From an uncultured Bacteroidales bacterium (GTDB taxonomy: Bacteria > Bacteroidota > Bacteroidia > Bacteroidales > UBA932), in NCBI GenBank assembly GCA_947168525.1, contig CAMVMG010000001.1:186001-250000 (forward strand): 64,000 nt of DNA, given 5' to 3'. Every line of letters starts with the position of its first letter. Position 1 is the stretch's first letter. Positions 26,887 to 36,950 of this stretch are shown in pieces. The position numbers were made by a program, and so were the translations under genes. The notes below the pieces were generated by a model, which worked only from the letters and a program-made list of their open reading frames with translations, made no database searches and had not been told where the DNA came from.

Positions 26887-27987
26887 ATGCATAAAACTTT
26901 GTCGCTTATGGTACTTGTCATGGCTTTGACCTCATGCGGTACCGGAACAAAAAAGCCCATGGAAACGCCCAAAGACCAGCTGGTTCACCAGTTGTTCACC
27001 TATGCTGCGAAAGGGCAGATCGCTTACGGCCACCAGGACGACCTGGCCTACGGCCACAACTGGGTGGTGACCGACTGGGAGAACGACCCGCTGGAGCGTT
27101 CCGACGTAAAAGACGTCACCGGCAAGTATCCCGCTGTCGTGGGGTTCGACCTGGGCGGCATCGAACTGGGCCATGCCAAGAATCTGGACGGCGTTCCGTT
27201 CGGCCTGATGCGAAAGGCGGCGCAGAAGCACGTGGAGCGTGGCGGCATTGTCACCTTCTCCTGGCATCCGCGCAATCCGCTTACCGGCGGCGATGCCTGG
27301 GACATCAGCTCCGACCAGGTGGTGAAGTCGGTTCTGACCGGCGGGGAGAAGCATGGCGATTTTATGCTCTGGCTCACTCGTGCGGCCGATTTTATCGAAA
27401 GCCTGGGGGCCGATGTCCCCGTGATTTTCCGCCCCTGGCACGAGAACCTGGGAAGCTGGTTCTGGTGGGGAAAGAACCTCTGCACGGAACAGGAATACCA
27501 GGAGCTTTACCGCATGACCTGGCTCTATTTCACCAAGGACCGTGGCCTTACGGACATCGTCTGGTGCTATTCCCCCAACGGCCCGATAGAACCGGAACTG
27601 TATATGTCCCGCTATCCCGGCGATGAATTCGTGGATATCCTGGGGACAGATATTTATGAGTATGTCGGGGCCGACGGCCTGGAAGAAGCCGGCGTGCGTT
27701 TTAGTACGGAGGTGAAAAGTATGCTGACGGCCATGAATGTAATGGCGACGGATCACCACAAACTCATGTGCCTGTCGGAAACCGGCCTGGAAGGCATCCC
27801 CAGCCCCACTTGGTGGACGGGCGTACTGGAACCCGCCATCCGGGAATTCCCCATCAGTTATGTGCTCACCTGGCGCAACGCCCATGACAAACCGGAGCAT
27901 TTCTATGCGGCCTGGGAAGGATTTGAACATGCCCACGACATGAAGGCATTCAGTGAATTGGATAATATCGTATTCTTGGACAAATAG
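26887..27987 (+). CDS. GH26 beta-mannanase (ManA/mannobiose-releasing type)
   Basis: A 366-residue lipoprotein (lipobox ALTSC) with a single GH26 domain. The barrel opens with GQIAYGHQDDLAYGH. The catalytic residues are Glu186 in FRPWHENLGSWFWWG and Glu298 in CLSETGLEGIP. The short, single-domain form and its position directly before GH130 match ManA of the B. fragilis mannan pathway, which releases mannobiose. It is followed by GH130 after 2 bases. Confidence 0.93.
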   Translation: MHKTLSLMVLVMALTSCGTGTKKPMETPKDQLVHQLFTYAAKGQIAYGHQDDLAYGHNWVVTDWENDPLERSDVKDVTGKYPAVVGFDLGGIELGHAKNLDGVPFGLMRKAAQKHVERGGIVTFSWHPRNPLTGGDAWDISSDQVVKSVLTGGEKHGDFMLWLTRAADFIESLGADVPVIFRPWHENLGSWFWWGKNLCTEQEYQELYRMTWLYFTKDRGLTDIVWCYSPNGPIEPELYMSRYPGDEFVDILGTDIYEYVGADGLEEAGVRFSTEVKSMLTAMNVMATDHHKLMCLSETGLEGIPSPTWWTGVLEPAIREFPISYVLTWRNAHDKPEHFYAAWEGFEHAHDMKAFSELDNIVFLDK

Positions 27988-27989
27988 TT

Positions 27990-29150
27990 ATGGATTATAA
28001 AGAGAGACTGGGCTGGCTGAAAACAGCCCATCAGCGGCTGATTGACCGCCCCAATGCCGCAATAGAAGGAAATGGTGTCTACGAACGCTACGAGAATCCG
28101 GTGCTCACGGCGGAACATGCTCCGCTGGAGTGGCGCTACGACCTGAATCCGGAAAGCAATCCGTACCTGATGGAGCGGATTGGCATCCATGCCGTGCTGA
28201 ATGCCGGCGCCATCAAATGGAAAGGAAAATATGTGGTGGTGGCCCGGGTGGAGGGCGCCGACCGCAAGTCGTTCTTCGCCGTGGCGGAAAGCCCGAGCGG
28301 CGTGGATCAATTCCGGTTCTGGTCCCACCCTGTCACCATGCCCGAATACGGAGAACCTGCCACCAACATATACGACATGCGCCTGACTGCCCATGAGGAC
28401 GGCTGGATCTACGGCATCTTCTGCGTGGAGCGGAAAGACCATTCGGCCGAGGGAGATCTCTCCGCCGCTACGGCCGCCGCCGGGGTGGCCCGCACCAAGG
28501 ATCTGGTGAACTGGGAGCGCCTGCCGGACATCCAGTCTGCCAGCCAGCAGCGGAACGTGGTGCTGCATCCGGAGTTCGTGGACGGAAAATATGCCCTGTA
28601 CACTCGCCCGCAGGACGGCTTTATCGATGCCGGAAACGGCGGAGGTATCGGCTGGGCCCTGGTGGACAGTATGGAACATGCCGTCATCCGGGAAGAGAAG
28701 ATTATCAACAGCCGCCACTATCACACCATCAGGGAAGTGAAGAACGGCGAGGGACCGCATCCCATCAAGACCTCCAAAGGCTGGCTGCATCTGGCCCATG
28801 GCGTGCGGGGCTGCGCCAGCGGCCTTCGCTATGTGTTGTACCTGTACATGACCTCCCTGGAAGATCCCTCCAAGGTGATAGCCCAGCCCGGCGGCTTCTT
28901 CATGGCCCCGGAAGGCGGCGAGTATGTGGGCGACGTGATGAATGTGCTCTTCTCTAACGGCTGGATTGCAGACCCGGACGGAAAAGTGTTCATCTACTAC
29001 GCTTCCTCCGACACCCGGCTGCACGTGGCTACCTCTACGGTAGACCGCCTGGTAGACTACTGCCTGCACACGCCGGAAGACGGATACTGCACCGGGAAGT
29101 CCGTGGAGACGCTAAACGCCCTGATCGAGGGCAACCTCCGTAATTTTTAA
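27990..29150 (+). CDS. GH130 4-O-beta-D-mannosyl-D-glucose phosphorylase
   Basis: A 386-residue cytoplasmic enzyme without signal peptide. It is a five-bladed propeller of the GH130_1 type, with candidate catalytic Asp129 in NIYDMRLTAHEDG and phosphate/sugar-binding segments RPQDGFIDAGNGGGIGWAL, HYHTIREVKNG and HLAHGVRG. The family uses phosphate to split mannosyl-1,4-glucose into mannose 1-phosphate and glucose. The length fits characterised mannosylglucose phosphorylases (about 390). The epimerase that makes its substrate is encoded 6.6 kb downstream in the same operon. Confidence 0.94.
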   Translation: MDYKERLGWLKTAHQRLIDRPNAAIEGNGVYERYENPVLTAEHAPLEWRYDLNPESNPYLMERIGIHAVLNAGAIKWKGKYVVVARVEGADRKSFFAVAESPSGVDQFRFWSHPVTMPEYGEPATNIYDMRLTAHEDGWIYGIFCVERKDHSAEGDLSAATAAAGVARTKDLVNWERLPDIQSASQQRNVVLHPEFVDGKYALYTRPQDGFIDAGNGGGIGWALVDSMEHAVIREEKIINSRHYHTIREVKNGEGPHPIKTSKGWLHLAHGVRGCASGLRYVLYLYMTSLEDPSKVIAQPGGFFMAPEGGEYVGDVMNVLFSNGWIADPDGKVFIYYASSDTRLHVATSTVDRLVDYCLHTPEDGYCTGKSVETLNALIEGNLRNF

Positions 29151-29161
29151 TGTTCACGGAT

Positions 29162-30607
29162 ATGAAAAGAATCCTGGCGGTTATATCGGCCTTGACCGTT
29201 TTTTCGGCGGTCTTACAGGCACAGGACCTGCGTCTGGCGCACATTTTCTCCGACCACATGGTGCTGCAGCAGCAGACCCAGGCTCCGGTGTGGGGCTGGG
29301 GCAAACCCGGCAGCACCGTAACGCTGACGTGGGAAGGGCAATCCCTGAAGGTCAGGGTCCAGGCCGACGGTACCTGGCGCACAGCGCTTCCCACAGGCGC
29401 TGCGGACGGTGTTTCCCGCACCCTGAAAGTGGAGTCCGGCAAAGAGAGCATCGGTGTGGAGGACATTGTCCTGGGCGAAGTGTGGCTCTGCAGCGGGCAG
29501 TCCAACATGGAAATGCCCGTTTCCGGCTTCGGTTTCCAGGAAGTGGAAGGCGCTACACAAGCCATCCTGGAGTCTCCTGAAACCGCTTCCCGCTTGCGTG
29601 TGTTTGAGATCAAGACGCCCAAATGCACGCAGCCCATTGAAGATGTGGATGCCGTCTGGGCTTATTCCACGGGTGAAGTGACAGCCAGGACATCGGCCGT
29701 GGCCTACTTCTTCGGCCGGCGGCTCACTCGCTCGCTGGGCGTTCCTGTGGGCATTATCGTGAATGCCTGGGGCGGTAGCCGGATCGAGCCGTGGATGACG
29801 CGCGAAGTCATTGACAGAGCCGGTCTTACGGAGCAGGAGCTCAAGGACATTTACGCAGTGGAAGAAATCCCTGACCGCTGGCCGGAAACCCCGGAGCTAA
29901 TCTGGAACGGTCGCGTGAAACCCATCGCAGGCTATGCCGCCAAGGGCATCATCTGGTACCAGGGCTGCTCCAACATGGGGCAGCCACACTGCTATGACAA
30001 GCTGCAGAAAGCCATGGTGGAAATGTGGCGCAAGGAATGGGGGAGGGAGCTTCCCTTCATTTTCACGTTGCTGGCTCCGCATGAACACGACGATGCCGAC
30101 GGCCGCTGGCGCGCCTTCTTTGTGGAAAACCAGCTTCACACGGAAGAAATCCTGAGCAACTGCTGGGCAGTGTGCACGGAGACCCTGGGCAACAAAGTCA
30201 CTGTACATCCCTCCCGGAAGAGGGAGGTGGCCGACATGATGTACCTCAGGGCCATGCAGAATGTCTATGGCATCTATCCGGGTGTCTCCATGGAACTACC
30301 CCGTCTGAAAGAGGTCACTTTCCAGGAAAACGGCACGGCCAAGGTCATCCTTACCCAGGTGTGGTCCAACCTGATGTCCATATCGGCCCGGGAAATTGTG
30401 GGCTTCGAGCTGGCCGGTGAAGACCGCTCGTTCCATCTGGCCCAGGCCGAGGTGGACTGGGACGGGCAGACCATCCTGGTGCACTGCCCGGAGGTGCCGC
30501 ATCCCGTGGCGGTCCGCTACGGCTGGCGCAACTGGATGGGTGCCAACCTGGCCAAGAGCAACGGCATCCCTGTGCCGCCGTTCCGCAGTGACGACTGGGA
30601 ATATTGA
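29162..30607 (+). CDS. SGNH/SASA-type carbohydrate acetylesterase
   Basis: A 481-residue exported esterase of the 'sialate O-acetylesterase' (SASA) fold. It has a signal peptide (KRILAVISALTVFSAVLQA), an N-terminal beta domain (LRLAHIFSDHMVLQQQ), and the catalytic core with Ser114 in WLCSGQSNMEMP, NAWGGSRIEPWM and IIWYQGCSNMG. The usual Glu of 'YQGESN' is Cys here. A His-Pro pair (TVHPSRKREVADMM) matches the C-terminal catalytic His region but lacks the Asp two residues before it seen in many relatives. In this locus the likely substrate is O-acetylated hemicellulose rather than sialic acid. Relatives in family CE20 act on xyloglucan. I chose ATG 29162 for the signal peptide. Confidence 0.82.
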   Translation: MKRILAVISALTVFSAVLQAQDLRLAHIFSDHMVLQQQTQAPVWGWGKPGSTVTLTWEGQSLKVRVQADGTWRTALPTGAADGVSRTLKVESGKESIGVEDIVLGEVWLCSGQSNMEMPVSGFGFQEVEGATQAILESPETASRLRVFEIKTPKCTQPIEDVDAVWAYSTGEVTARTSAVAYFFGRRLTRSLGVPVGIIVNAWGGSRIEPWMTREVIDRAGLTEQELKDIYAVEEIPDRWPETPELIWNGRVKPIAGYAAKGIIWYQGCSNMGQPHCYDKLQKAMVEMWRKEWGRELPFIFTLLAPHEHDDADGRWRAFFVENQLHTEEILSNCWAVCTETLGNKVTVHPSRKREVADMMYLRAMQNVYGIYPGVSMELPRLKEVTFQENGTAKVILTQVWSNLMSISAREIVGFELAGEDRSFHLAQAEVDWDGQTILVHCPEVPHPVAVRYGWRNWMGANLAKSNGIPVPPFRSDDWEY

Positions 30608-30629
30608 AAACAGATAAATCGTTGAGCAT

Positions 30630-33419
30630 ATGCGAATGAGACTTCTATCACTCCTGTGGCTTCCGTTGATGCTGGCTTCCCTGTCCTGCCAGAAGCAGGC
30701 TGTCACCGTGCGGTGCGCCGATGTCACCGTGCGCCTGCAGCCGGTTTCCCCGGAGATTGTGCACGTGAGCGTGACGCCGGACGGCCGTTTCAGCGGGCGC
30801 CAGAGCCTGGCCGTAGTGCACCAGGGCAAGTTCAAGGACTTTTCCGTACAGAAAGGGGAGACCGATGTGATACTGAAAACCGCCGCCCTCACGGTGCGGG
30901 TGGACAAACAGTCGGGCCTGGTGGACTTTTTCCGGGCCGACGGCACCCCGCTCACCGGACAGGGCCGCAGCAGCTTCACCCCCATCGAAGTGGAGGGGAA
31001 GCAGGCCTACAGTGTGCGCACCCAGTTCTCTTCCACCCCCGACGAGTCTTTCTACGGACTGGGCCAGCATCAGGCCGGGGAGTTCGACCATAAAGGCCGG
31101 AGCGAGGAACTGTTCCAGTACAATACCAAAGTGAGTGTTCCCATGGTGGTTTCCACCAAGGGCTATGGCCTCATGTTCGACGCCTATTCCCTGAGTCGCT
31201 GGGGCAATCCCTATCCCTATCAGCAGCTGGGCACGCTGCTCAAACTCTACGACAAAGACGGGCAGGAAGGCGCCCTGACCGGCACGTACAAACCCCGGGA
31301 AGGAGCCCCGCTTGTGCAGCGGGAAGATAGCCTGTATTACGAGACCGAGTTCCACGTGAAGAACCTGCCGGAGATTCCCCTGAGCGGCTCCGTGGTCACC
31401 TACGAAGGCTATCTGGAGGCTCCCGAGACGGCCGACTATCACTTTATCCAGTACTATGCCGGCTTCCAGAGCACGGAGATCGGCGGGGAAGAGGTGATGA
31501 GCCGCCGCTGGCGTCCGGCCTGGAACCCGAACAGCTACAAGTTCACCGTCCACCTGGAGAAAGGGGTGAAGACCCCGGTGAAGATTACCTGGGATCCGGA
31601 CGGGGATGTCTCTTACATCGGCCTGCGGGTGGCCCGGCTGCTGAGCCCCGAGGAAGAGGCCGGCATCAGCTTCTGGAGCGAATTCGAGCCCGGTGCCGAC
31701 TATTATTTCATTGCGGGCAGCAACTATGACGACGTTATCCGCGGCTACCGCACCCTTACGGGAAAGGCGCCCGTGATGCCCAAGTGGGTGCTGGGCTTCT
31801 GGCAGAGCCGGGAGCGTTACGCCACCCAGGAAGACCTGGTGGAAACGCTCCGGGAGATGCGCCGGCGCCACATTCCGGTGGACAACATCGTGCAGGACTG
31901 GCAGTACTGGAAAGACGACCAGTGGGGCAGCCATGAATTTGACGAAACCCGCTACCCGGACCCGGAGCAGATGCTGGACGACGTGCACGGGATGAACGCC
32001 CGCCTGATGATTTCCGTCTGGCCCAAGTTCTACACCAATACGGAGCACTACAAGGAGCTGAAAGAGGCGGGATATGCCTACACCCATGCCGAAGAAGCCG
32101 GCCTGACAGACTGGCTGGGCCATCCCCAGACCTTCTATGATGCCTATGCCTCCGGCGGCCGGCAGATGTTCTGGCGCCAGATAGACGAGACCTTGTATTC
32201 CCGTTACGGCCGCAAGATCGACGCCTGGTGGATGGACGCCAGCGAGCCCAACCTCCGGGACTGTCTGCCCATGGATTACCTGAAGTGGCTCACCACCCCT
32301 ACCGCGCTGGGCCCTTCCACGGAATACCTCAATGCCTATTCCATCGTGAATGCCGACGCCATCTACAACGGACAGCGCAGCGTGGAGCCCGACAAACGGG
32401 TGTTCCTCCTCACCCGGAGCGGCTTTATCGGCGAGCAGCGGTACTCTACGGCCACCTGGAGCGGCGATATCGGCACCTCCTGGACCGACATGCGCATGCA
32501 GATGGCCGCCGGCCTGAACTTCTCCATGAGCGGAATCCCCTTCTGGGGTATGGATATCGGCGGATTCTCGGTGATGGGCAAGTTCTACGACCCTTCCCAT
32601 GCCGACGAATGGCAGGAGCTCCAGACCCGCTGGCACCAGTTCGGCACGTTTGTCCCATTATTCCGCACCCACGGGCAGTGGCCCCGCCGCGAGCTCTGGA
32701 ACATTGCCCCGGAGGGTTCTCCCGCCTACAACAGTATCCTCTGGTACATGCAGCTGCGTTACCGCCTGATGCCTTACCTGTACTCCCTGGCCGGTGCCGT
32801 GAACCGGGAAGACTATACCCTCATGCGCGGCCTGCCGATGGATTTCCCGGAAGACCGTCAGGTGCGGGACCTCTCGGACCAGTGGATGCTGGGTCCGGCC
32901 CTGATGCCCTGCCCCGTGTATGAGTACGAGGCCCGCAGCCGCAGCGTCTACTTCCCGGAAGGCTCCCTGTGGTACGACTTCTACAGCGGCCAGGCCGTCA
33001 GCGGCGGGCAGCGCCTGGAGGCCGATGCCCCCTATGAGCGCATGCCCCTGTATGTGCGCGGCGGCAGCATCGTCCCTGTAGGCCCCGCCATGGAATGGTC
33101 TGACGAAAAACCCGCCGACAACCTTCTCCTGGTAGTGTATGCCGGTGCCGACGCCGACTTCACCCTCTACGAGGATGACGGGCTCACCTATGGCTATGAA
33201 AAGGGGGCCTTCAGTACCATCGGCCTGCATTGGAACGACGCCGGACGCACCCTCACCGTGGGCAAGCGCGAGGGCTCCTTCCCGGGGATGCTCCAGGAGC
33301 GCACCTTCCGTATCGTGGTGGCCGACGCCGCCCATCCCTTCGCCTTCGACCCGGACGCCAGGGGCACGGTGACGCTCCGTTATACCGGATCCGCCGCCGA
33401 AGCCCGTATTTCCCAATGA
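30630..33419 (+). CDS. GH31 enzyme with PA14 insert (alpha-xylosidase-like)
   Basis: A 929-residue lipoprotein or exported protein (SLLWLPLMLASLSC). It has an N-terminal beta domain, a PA14-type insert at about residues 245-350 (VVTYEGYLEAPETADYHF... KVRVARLL-like end), the GH31 barrel and C-terminal beta domains. Nucleophile Asp536 is in WWMDASEPN and acid/base Asp613 in WSGDIGTSW. A PA14 insert inside GH31 is known from xyloglucan-active alpha-xylosidases such as Cellvibrio Xyl31A, so alpha-xylosidase is the best guess; alpha-glucosidase is possible. It sits among mannan genes. Confidence 0.88.
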   Translation: MRMRLLSLLWLPLMLASLSCQKQAVTVRCADVTVRLQPVSPEIVHVSVTPDGRFSGRQSLAVVHQGKFKDFSVQKGETDVILKTAALTVRVDKQSGLVDFFRADGTPLTGQGRSSFTPIEVEGKQAYSVRTQFSSTPDESFYGLGQHQAGEFDHKGRSEELFQYNTKVSVPMVVSTKGYGLMFDAYSLSRWGNPYPYQQLGTLLKLYDKDGQEGALTGTYKPREGAPLVQREDSLYYETEFHVKNLPEIPLSGSVVTYEGYLEAPETADYHFIQYYAGFQSTEIGGEEVMSRRWRPAWNPNSYKFTVHLEKGVKTPVKITWDPDGDVSYIGLRVARLLSPEEEAGISFWSEFEPGADYYFIAGSNYDDVIRGYRTLTGKAPVMPKWVLGFWQSRERYATQEDLVETLREMRRRHIPVDNIVQDWQYWKDDQWGSHEFDETRYPDPEQMLDDVHGMNARLMISVWPKFYTNTEHYKELKEAGYAYTHAEEAGLTDWLGHPQTFYDAYASGGRQMFWRQIDETLYSRYGRKIDAWWMDASEPNLRDCLPMDYLKWLTTPTALGPSTEYLNAYSIVNADAIYNGQRSVEPDKRVFLLTRSGFIGEQRYSTATWSGDIGTSWTDMRMQMAAGLNFSMSGIPFWGMDIGGFSVMGKFYDPSHADEWQELQTRWHQFGTFVPLFRTHGQWPRRELWNIAPEGSPAYNSILWYMQLRYRLMPYLYSLAGAVNREDYTLMRGLPMDFPEDRQVRDLSDQWMLGPALMPCPVYEYEARSRSVYFPEGSLWYDFYSGQAVSGGQRLEADAPYERMPLYVRGGSIVPVGPAMEWSDEKPADNLLLVVYAGADADFTLYEDDGLTYGYEKGAFSTIGLHWNDAGRTLTVGKREGSFPGMLQERTFRIVVADAAHPFAFDPDARGTVTLRYTGSAAEARISQ

Positions 33420-33442
33420 TGATGTAAGAAACTGAACCCGAT

Positions 33443-35764
33443 ATGAATCCTGTCATGAAAAGAAACCTGATTTCCGTCCTTCTGGCCACCCTGGCCTTCA
33501 GCTGTTCTCCGGGCAAAGAGAACAAAGCCATTACCCCCGACCCTGCCGTGGAGGCCAAGGTAGAGAGCGTCCTTAAAGGCATGACCCTGAAAGAGAAGGC
33601 CGGCCAGATGGTCCAGCTCACCATCATGGTCCTGGAAGACGATACCCACGAGGCCATCGACCCGGCCAAGCTGGACAAAATCATCGGCGAGTACAAAGTG
33701 GGCTCCATCCTGAACGTGATGCACGACGCCGCCCATTCCCGCGAGCATACCGCCAATATGGTCCGGCAGATACAGGAAAAATCCATGGAGGTGCTGGGCA
33801 TTCCCTGCATCTATGGCCTGGACATGATCCATGGTGCTTCCTACCTGACGGAAGGCTCCCTGTATCCCCAGGAAATCAACCTGGGCGCCACCTTCAACCG
33901 GGAGTATGCCCGGATGATGGGCGAAGCCATGGCCTATGAAACCCGCGCCGCGCAGGTGCCGTGGGTGTTCTCCCCGGTGATGGACCTGGGCCGCGACCCC
34001 CGCTGGCCCCGTATCTGGGAAAGCTTCGGCGAGGATCCTTACCTGCAGTCGGAGATGGCCCGGATTGAGACCGTCGCCATTCAGGGTCCTGATCCCAACC
34101 ACATAGACCTGGACCACGCCGCCGTGAGCATCAAGCATTTCATGGGTTACGGCGTACCGCATACCGGCAAGGACCGAACGCCGGCATACATTGCCGAGAA
34201 CGACCTGAGGGAGAAATACTTCCGCCCGTTCAAGGAGTGCTTCCAGGCCGGTGCCCTCACCGCCATGGTCAATTCGGCCTCCATCAATGGCATCCCTACC
34301 CATGCCAACCGGACCCTTCTCACCGGATGGGTGAAGGAGCAGCTGGGCTGGGACGGCATGCTGGTCACGGACTGGGCCGACATTGACAACCTGTACACGC
34401 GCGACCATGTGGCTGCCAACAAGGAAGAGGCCGTTGCCCTGGGCATCAACGCGGGGATCGACATGATCATGGACCCGTACGACCCTGAATGCGTGAATGT
34501 AATTGTGAAGCTGGCCGAATCCGGCGAGATTCCCATGTCCCGGATCGACGACGCTGTGCGCCGGGTGCTCCGCCTGAAAGTGCGCCTGGGCCTGTTTGAC
34601 AACCCCACCTGGACCAAAGATTACCCGGAATATGCCTCAGAGCGCTTTGCCCGGGAGTCCTATGCCGCAGCCCTGGAATCGGAGGTCCTCCTCAAGAACC
34701 AGGACGGCATCCTGCCACTCAAGGGGACGGAGCGCATCCTGGTCACCGGCCCCAACGCCAACAGCCTGCGTGCCCTGAACGGTGGCTGGAGCTACCGCTG
34801 GCAAGGTGCGGCCGACGAGTTCGTCCCGCAATACAACACCATCCTGGAGGCCCTCCAGCAGCGTTTCCCGCACGTGAGCTATGTCCCGGGTGTAGAGTAC
34901 ATCGAGATACCCATGGCCTGGCAGTATGAGAAGGCCGACGGCATTTCCGCTGCCGTAGCTGCCGCCCGCGGGGTGGATGTGATTATTGCCTGCGTGGGTG
35001 AGAATTCCTATTGCGAGACCCCCGGCAACATGGATGACCTGAACCTGTCGGCCAACCAGAAGGAACTGGTCCGCCAGCTCGCTGCTACGGGCAAACCCGT
35101 GATCCTGGTCCTGAACGAGGGCCGTCCCCGCATCATCGGTGACATTGAGCCGCTGGCCAAGGCGGTGGTGGACGTGATGCTGCCGTCCAACTATGGCGGC
35201 GACGCCCTGGCTGCCCTGCTCTCCGGCGACGAGAACTTCTCCGGCAAGCTCCCCTTCACCTATTCCAAGCATATCAACGCCCTGCACACCTACGACTACA
35301 AGGTGTCTGAGCACCGTGAAGTGATGGAAGGTTCCTACAATTACGACGCCATCATGGACGTGCAGTGGCCCTTCGGCCATGGCCTCAGCTACACCACCTT
35401 CGCCTACAGCGACTTCCAGCTGCAGGGCCCGGATACCTTCAAGGCTGGCGATGTGCTCAGGCTTTCCGTGAAAGTGACCAATACCGGCAGCCGGGAAGGC
35501 AAGGAGGCCGTGCTGCTGTACAGCTCGGACGTGGTGGCTTCCCTGATTCCGGATGTGAAGCGCCTCCGCGGCTTTGACAAGGTGACCCTCCAGAGCGGCG
35601 AGTCCAAGACCGTCTCCTTCGAGCTTCCCGCCGAGGAGCTGGCTTTTGTCGGGGCCGACGGAAAATGGCGCCTGGAGGCAGGCGACTTCCGTCTTTCCTG
35701 CGGCGGCCTGAGCGTGATGGTGAACTGTACGGAAACCAAGGTCTGGAACACCCCGAATATCTGA
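33443..35764 (+). CDS. GH3 beta-glucosidase-like lipoprotein
   Basis: A 773-residue GH3 enzyme with lipobox-like LAFSC, an (alpha/beta)8 domain, an (alpha/beta)6 sandwich domain and a C-terminal fibronectin-like domain (TFKAGDVLRLSVKVTNTGSR). The nucleophile is Asp310 in MLVTDWADI. Other family motifs are GLDMIHG, PVMDLGRDPRWPR and SIKHFMGYG. It probably removes terminal beta-linked glucose from glucomannan or xyloglucan oligosaccharides in the periplasm. It ends 2 bases before the epimerase ATG. Confidence 0.93.
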   Translation: MNPVMKRNLISVLLATLAFSCSPGKENKAITPDPAVEAKVESVLKGMTLKEKAGQMVQLTIMVLEDDTHEAIDPAKLDKIIGEYKVGSILNVMHDAAHSREHTANMVRQIQEKSMEVLGIPCIYGLDMIHGASYLTEGSLYPQEINLGATFNREYARMMGEAMAYETRAAQVPWVFSPVMDLGRDPRWPRIWESFGEDPYLQSEMARIETVAIQGPDPNHIDLDHAAVSIKHFMGYGVPHTGKDRTPAYIAENDLREKYFRPFKECFQAGALTAMVNSASINGIPTHANRTLLTGWVKEQLGWDGMLVTDWADIDNLYTRDHVAANKEEAVALGINAGIDMIMDPYDPECVNVIVKLAESGEIPMSRIDDAVRRVLRLKVRLGLFDNPTWTKDYPEYASERFARESYAAALESEVLLKNQDGILPLKGTERILVTGPNANSLRALNGGWSYRWQGAADEFVPQYNTILEALQQRFPHVSYVPGVEYIEIPMAWQYEKADGISAAVAAARGVDVIIACVGENSYCETPGNMDDLNLSANQKELVRQLAATGKPVILVLNEGRPRIIGDIEPLAKAVVDVMLPSNYGGDALAALLSGDENFSGKLPFTYSKHINALHTYDYKVSEHREVMEGSYNYDAIMDVQWPFGHGLSYTTFAYSDFQLQGPDTFKAGDVLRLSVKVTNTGSREGKEAVLLYSSDVVASLIPDVKRLRGFDKVTLQSGESKTVSFELPAEELAFVGADGKWRLEAGDFRLSCGGLSVMVNCTETKVWNTPNI

Positions 35765-35766
35765 GG

Positions 35767-36948
35767 ATGGAAACCAGGACGGATATCTTCCTGCGGGAAG
35801 TGAAGGAAGAGCTGGAAGGGAACATCCTTCCTTTCTGGCAGAAACTGAAGGATCCGCGGGGCGGGTTCTATGGAGAGGTGTCTGCTGACGGACGCATCCT
35901 CTACGACGCCCCCCGCGGCGTGATTCTGAACGCCCGCATCATCTGGGCATTCTCCGCCGCCTACGCCGCACTGGGCAGGAGCGAATACCTGGTGGCGGCC
36001 GTGCATGCGCGGGACTGGTTCCTGGAGCATTTCTGCGACCATAAGTATGGCGGCGTGTATTGGAGCGTGACCCCGGAAGGGGAGCGCCTGGACGCCAAGA
36101 AGCAGCTATATGCGCAGGGCTTTGCCATCTATGGCCTCAGTGAGCTGTACCGGGCTACCCGGGACGACGAAGCCCTGAAGGCCGCCATCAATCTTTTCCA
36201 GGTGGTGGAAAGCCGTTTTGCCGACCGGGAAAACGGCGGCTACGCAGAGGCGCTGGACCGGGATTTCTCTCCCCTGGCCGACATGTCCCTGAGCGCCCAC
36301 GACATCAATGCCCCCAAAACCATGAACTCCCATTTGCACCTGCTGGAGGCCTATGCCAACCTGTACAAGGTGTGGCCGGACCCTGCCCTGAAACAGGCGG
36401 TGGAGGCGCTGCTGGACATGGTCTGCACCCGGATTATGGCGGCGGACGGGCATCTGCAGTTGTATTTCCACGAGAACTGGAAGCCGATGCCGGGTGCCGT
36501 CTCTTATGGGCATGATATCGAAACCTCCTGGCTGGCCCTGGAATGTGCCTTCGCCCTCAAGGACCTGGATGTGGTGGACCGCGTCCGTCCGTGCAGCCTG
36601 GCCATGGGCCATGCCGGAAACGACGGCCTTCTCCCGGACGGTTCTATGCTGTATGAGAAGCTGAATAACGGTATGCTGGACGAGTCCCGCCAGTGGTGGG
36701 TGCAGGCCGAGGCCGTGGTGGGGAACCTGTGGCTGTGGAAGTATCATGGAGAAACGGCTGGGGCGCGTCGTGCTCTCTCTGCCTGGGACTATATCCGGGA
36801 CCATCTGGCAGACCGCGAAGGCGGGGAGTGGCACTGGGCCATCCTCCCCGACGGTGCTCCGGACCTGCAGCAGCCCAAGGCGGGCTTCTGGAAGTGCCCC
36901 TATCACAACACCCGTATGTGCTTGGAAGCAATGAAAATATTTGAATAG
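35767..36948 (+). CDS. Cellobiose 2-epimerase (AGE family)
   Basis: A 393-residue cytoplasmic (alpha/alpha)6-barrel protein of the N-acylglucosamine/cellobiose 2-epimerase family. The conserved histidines expected for catalysis are in KTMNSHLHLLEAYANLY, YGHDIETSWL and KCPYHNTRMCLEAM. The conserved aromatic segments GGVYWSVTPEG and QWWVQAEAVVG are also present. In mannan pathways it converts beta-1,4-mannobiose to mannosylglucose, the GH130 substrate. The ATG at 35767 follows the GH3 stop by 2 bases; longer in-frame extensions overlap GH3 and are not credible. Confidence 0.92.
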   Translation: METRTDIFLREVKEELEGNILPFWQKLKDPRGGFYGEVSADGRILYDAPRGVILNARIIWAFSAAYAALGRSEYLVAAVHARDWFLEHFCDHKYGGVYWSVTPEGERLDAKKQLYAQGFAIYGLSELYRATRDDEALKAAINLFQVVESRFADRENGGYAEALDRDFSPLADMSLSAHDINAPKTMNSHLHLLEAYANLYKVWPDPALKQAVEALLDMVCTRIMAADGHLQLYFHENWKPMPGAVSYGHDIETSWLALECAFALKDLDVVDRVRPCSLAMGHAGNDGLLPDGSMLYEKLNNGMLDESRQWWVQAEAVVGNLWLWKYHGETAGARRALSAWDYIRDHLADREGGEWHWAILPDGAPDLQQPKAGFWKCPYHNTRMCLEAMKIFE

Positions 36949-36950
36949 AA

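Noticed and set aside
35665..35766. A longer epimerase start overlapping the GH3 gene
   Set aside because: The added 34 residues are out-of-frame GH3 sequence. The ATG at 35767 gives a normal family length and 2-base spacing.
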